From Myxococcus virescens (lineage in GTDB: Bacteria; Myxococcota; Myxococcia; Myxococcales; Myxococcaceae): a DNA stretch of 58,177 bases. Within the stretch, counting starts at the first letter, position 1; each line of letters starts with the position of its first letter. Both the position numbers and the translations under genes were made by a program. This document shows positions 55,673 through 58,177 of the stretch, in pieces. The DNA lies in assembly GCF_900101905.1 (NCBI RefSeq), contig NZ_FNAJ01000027.1, positions 1 to 58,177 on the forward strand. The letters run 5' to 3'. The notes beneath the pieces were generated by a model that was not told the DNA's origin, ran no database searches, and worked only from the letters and a program-made list of their open reading frames with translations.

Positions 55673-55694
55673 GCGAGCCCCCTGTGTCAGGGAA

Positions 55695-55729
55695 GTGTCG
55701 CCTCGGCTGCCGAGCCGAGCCGACGACAC
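55695..55729 (+). terminator. Extended hairpin after repeat copy 2
   Basis: GTGTCG pairs with CGACAC, and inside it CTCGGC pairs with GCCGAG around a six-base loop, giving a two-part stem. No gene is evident from 55519 to 56079; this hairpin and the second repeat are the only structures I see there. Confidence 0.45.
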
Positions 55730-56079
55730 ACGATTCGGGACGTACCCAGGAGGTCTCTCGCACGTACTGAGCCGATAGAGCCAAGCCTGCTTGAACGTTC
55801 ACCTGAAGCGCACTTGCTTCGTGCCCTATTGCCGTACACAAAGCCAGCGCAAGTGACGTGGCGATTCTCCATTTATGAAGATTATTTCCGACGACATGTA
55901 GTTTCGTGCCTCGTCCGGCACAAAACTTCGCATCCTTCCGGGTGTCCACTGCCCTGCAGCAGCAGTCAGCAGTCACTGGCTGAATTTTCGCCACTCGCGC
56001 GAATCATTTCATCCGCTGGCACAAGGGGTGCTCTCCCCGTTCGTGCGACCGCCTGCTCGGTCGACAGGAGAGTGCCCCC

Positions 56080-56589
56080 ATGAAGAAGTGCATTGGTCTT
56101 GCGCTGGCGTTGACACTTGCCGCCTGCGGTATGGGCCAGAAGGACGAAACACCCTTGAAGGACCTGACGGAGGACGCCACGTCGCAGACCGTCGCGGTGC
56201 GACTGCTTGGCGTCCGTGGCTCAGGGCCCGTCCGCGTTCAAGTCGCCACGCTGGAGCTGTCGGTCGACGGCAACGCGCTCCCGGCTCGCCTTGGTGGCAG
56301 CGAGATCGATCTCGGCGATGATCAGAATGCGTGGGCAGTGACAACGTTCGACCTTCCAGTCGACGCGCGCAAAGTCGCGATCAAACTGAAGTTCCAGTCG
56401 GAAGGCATCATAGAGCGCAACGGCAAGTCGCAGTTGCTCGACCTGAGCGGACCGCCGGTCTCATTAATCGCGGACGCCGCTCAAATCCGAACGCGCAGCA
56501 AGGTCGTGCTTGAGATCGATCTCTCCCGGTCACTGGTCGACCGTGGCGAACAGGTCTTCATGCTCCCGGAGTTCATCGTCCGCTACTGA
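56080..56589 (+). CDS. Lipoprotein, unknown function
   Basis: The 169-residue protein starts MKKCIGLALALTLAACGMGQ, with lipobox LAAC, preceded by a CAGGAG ribosome site. The mature part is beta-rich (TVAVRLLGVRGSGPVRVQVA; VVLEIDLSRSLVDRGEQVFM), like myxobacterial surface lipoproteins. It precedes the collagen-like gene by 77 bases and may be co-transcribed with it. Confidence 0.7.
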   Translation: MKKCIGLALALTLAACGMGQKDETPLKDLTEDATSQTVAVRLLGVRGSGPVRVQVATLELSVDGNALPARLGGSEIDLGDDQNAWAVTTFDLPVDARKVAIKLKFQSEGIIERNGKSQLLDLSGPPVSLIADAAQIRTRSKVVLEIDLSRSLVDRGEQVFMLPEFIVRY

Positions 56590-56666
56590 CGCGACCGCGG
56601 GTGGCATGTCCACACGTAGAGAACACGACTTGAAGGAAATCAAAGAAGGCTGATGGTGGGGGAGTC

Positions 56667-58177
56667 ATGCGTTTAGGATGGTTTGTTGCATCTGTGGGAT
56701 TGCTCACAGGCAATGTCGCGCTTGCGCACGAACTGGCGTGCGACAAGCGAGTGAACGGCGAGGTGATCTACGAGATTCAATCGTACCCGGCGACGCTCGA
56801 CTGGACGATGAAGGTACGCAACGTGCACCCAACGGGCGCGTCGACAGTCGAAGCAGTCGCAGATCGACTGCTGACCGACCAGTTCGGCTGGGTGCCTTCG
56901 CGGACGCCGCCTTACACGCTGGCGGTCGGCGAGTCGCATACCGAGAGCTACACGATCACCGTGAACTCGTTCGAGCAGTGCCAGCAGCTCGCGCTGGCTG
57001 ACGGCGCGAACGATGAGCTCATCGACAACGTGTTCTCCGCGTCGTGGGACGATGGCGAAATCCAATGCCGGGCACGCGTTGTCTGCCTGCCGCTCTGCCC
57101 GCCCCAGACCTGCATCGGTGAACAGGGCCCCCCGGGCCCGCAGGGGCCGGCGGGCGAGGAAGGGCCGCAGGGGGTGCCAGGCGTCGCTGGACCTCAAGGG
57201 GTGCCGGGCGTTGCTGGACCGGCGGGGCCGGCGGGTCCTGCAGGGGCAGTGGGTCCCACAGGGCCGGCAGGCCCTCCCGGTGCTACGGGAGCCGCGGGTC
57301 CGGAGGGTCCGGCGGGACAATCCGTGGTCGGTGTGCCCGAACCGCCCGGGGCCAATTGTCCCAATGGCGGTATTCAGTACACCTCCGCATCCGGAATCAA
57401 TTACGTCTGTGACGGCGACACGGGACCTGCTGGCGCCGCTGGACCGCAGGGACCAGCGGGTCCGGCCGGGCCTGCTGGCGCGGCGGGTGCCACCGGTCCA
57501 GCGGGCGCTCCTGGTGCCACCGGCCCAGCGGGCCCTCCTGGTGAAGCTGGTGCCACCGGCCCAGCGGGCCCTCCTGGTGAAGCTGGTGCCACCGGCCCAG
57601 CGGGCCCTCCTGGTGAAGCTGGTGCCACCGGCCCAGCGGGCCCTCCTGGTGAAGCTGGTGCCACCGGCCCAGCGGGCCCTCCTGGTGAAGCTGGTGCCAC
57701 CGGCCCAGCGGGCCCTCCTGGTGCCACCGGAGCGGCGGGGCCTGCAGGACAGTCCGTGGTCGGTGCATCCGAGCCGCCCGGGGCGAACTGCACCTATGGC
57801 GGCATTCGGTACACCTCTTCGACGGGGGTCGACTACGTCTGTAACGGGGCACCGGGACCTGCCGGTGACGCCTTGGCCTTCGGATACTTCTATGCCCTGA
57901 TGCCGCCCGACAACGCGGCGACCGTTGCGGCGGCGTCCGCGGTGGACTTCCCTCGTGATGGTGCCACGAACGGGATCATTCGAGCCAGCGCCAACGAGTT
58001 CATCCTGCCCGCGATTGGCGTCTACGAAATCTCCTGGCAGGTCAGCGTTACCGAGGCCGGACAGCTCATCCTCGGGCTCGACAGCGGTTCGGGAGTCGTT
58101 GAGCAGATCAGCACCGTGGCCGGACGGGCGACCGGGACGTCTCAGATCATGAACCACGTGTTGCTCACGACAACGTC
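56667..58177 (+). CDS. Secreted collagen-like protein (truncated by window end)
   Basis: At least 503 residues are visible. The signal peptide MRLGWFVASVGLLTGNVALA is followed by a Cys-containing N-terminal domain. Two GXY collagen regions are separated and followed by two similar Cys modules (EPPGANCPNGGIQYTSASG; EPPGANCTYGGIRYTSSTG). The second collagen region contains a tandem GPAGPPGEAGAT-type repeat. From about residue 400 a C1q/BclA-like beta domain starts (FGYFYALMPPDNAATVAAAS). It would form a trimeric surface fibre. The 3' end is outside the window. Confidence 0.82.
   Translation, partial: MRLGWFVASVGLLTGNVALAHELACDKRVNGEVIYEIQSYPATLDWTMKVRNVHPTGASTVEAVADRLLTDQFGWVPSRTPPYTLAVGESHTESYTITVNSFEQCQQLALADGANDELIDNVFSASWDDGEIQCRARVVCLPLCPPQTCIGEQGPPGPQGPAGEEGPQGVPGVAGPQGVPGVAGPAGPAGPAGAVGPTGPAGPPGATGAAGPEGPAGQSVVGVPEPPGANCPNGGIQYTSASGINYVCDGDTGPAGAAGPQGPAGPAGPAGAAGATGPAGAPGATGPAGPPGEAGATGPAGPPGEAGATGPAGPPGEAGATGPAGPPGEAGATGPAGPPGEAGATGPAGPPGATGAAGPAGQSVVGASEPPGANCTYGGIRYTSSTGVDYVCNGAPGPAGDALAFGYFYALMPPDNAATVAAASAVDFPRDGATNGIIRASANEFILPAIGVYEISWQVSVTEAGQLILGLDSGSGVVEQISTVAGRATGTSQIMNHVLLTTT
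57513..57719 (+). repeat. Tandem 36-base collagen repeat array
   Basis: Five perfect copies of a 36-base unit encode GATGPAGPPGEA, and a partial 27-base copy follows. Perfect identity implies recent expansion and likely length variation between strains. Confidence 0.85.

Noticed and set aside
55626..55994. Reverse open frame of about 122 codons with a hydrophobic stretch
   Set aside because: The hydrophobic part does not make a clean signal peptide and the rest is not protein-like; it overlaps the hairpin region.

Overview
The window is about 68 percent GC, with codons ending mostly in G or C. It carries gene families typical of fruiting myxobacteria (Myxococcaceae such as Myxococcus, Corallococcus or Pyxidicoccus): a zinc-finger vegetative-type protein, HEAT lipoproteins and cysteine-rich lipoproteins. 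I place it in that family with moderate confidence and cannot name a species. There is no rRNA, tRNA or CRISPR array that I can see.

Layout. Positions 1-1740 hold the start of an IS5-type transposase and a complete IS630-type element. Positions 1773-5335 are ordinary chromosomal-looking genes: a GAF histidine kinase, a fatty-acid desaturase, a PRC-barrel-like protein and a small RelE-like protein. Positions 6059-36403 are a phage-type structural cluster, nearly all on the plus strand. It runs portal, MuF-like head protein, a DNA adenine methylase fused to an XkdF-type prohead protease, scaffold, major capsid, connectors, contractile sheath, tube, tape measure, CIS-type tube adaptor, LysM protein, gpD/gp27-like hub, gpV/gp5-like spike, gp25-like wedge, gpJ-like wedge, tail proteins and a repeat-containing fibre. 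No terminase, integrase or lysis gene is visible, and both the capsid and the sheath genes carry a one-base frameshift. Two accessory insertions interrupt the tail genes (19.8-20.3 kb and 28.0-29.4 kb). The second lies beside an isolated IS630-type end.

Positions 36.4-43.8 kb are an accessory block of small genes. Seven are each preceded by a near-identical promoter-like/leader element of fixed geometry, and an eighth copy sits alone at 55.2 kb. The block has tandem duplicated small-gene families and ends with an amidoligase, a small basic Cys-rich peptide and two gamma-glutamylcyclotransferase-like proteins. Positions 44.6-50.1 kb are a type VI-secretion-style effector module: TIGR02270-like HEAT protein, DUF2169 adaptor, thiolase-fold protein, DUF4150 PAAR-like protein with a deaminase-like toxin tail, and SUKH-like immunity. 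Positions 50.3-54.8 kb hold myxobacterial zinc-finger, HEAT-lipoprotein, RDD-membrane and orphan immunity genes. Positions 56-58.2 kb encode a lipoprotein and a secreted collagen-like protein that runs off the window.

How it may work together. The structural genes would build a capsid and a contractile tail, or a tail alone if the capsid frameshift is real. A second short repeat, present five times, sits in front of the portal, methylase, tail-chaperone, gpJ and fibre genes and probably drives coordinated late expression. The type VI-style effector with its loading factors lies about 8 kb downstream of the contractile-tail genes. This raises the testable idea that the tail, or a type VI system elsewhere in the genome, delivers that toxin.
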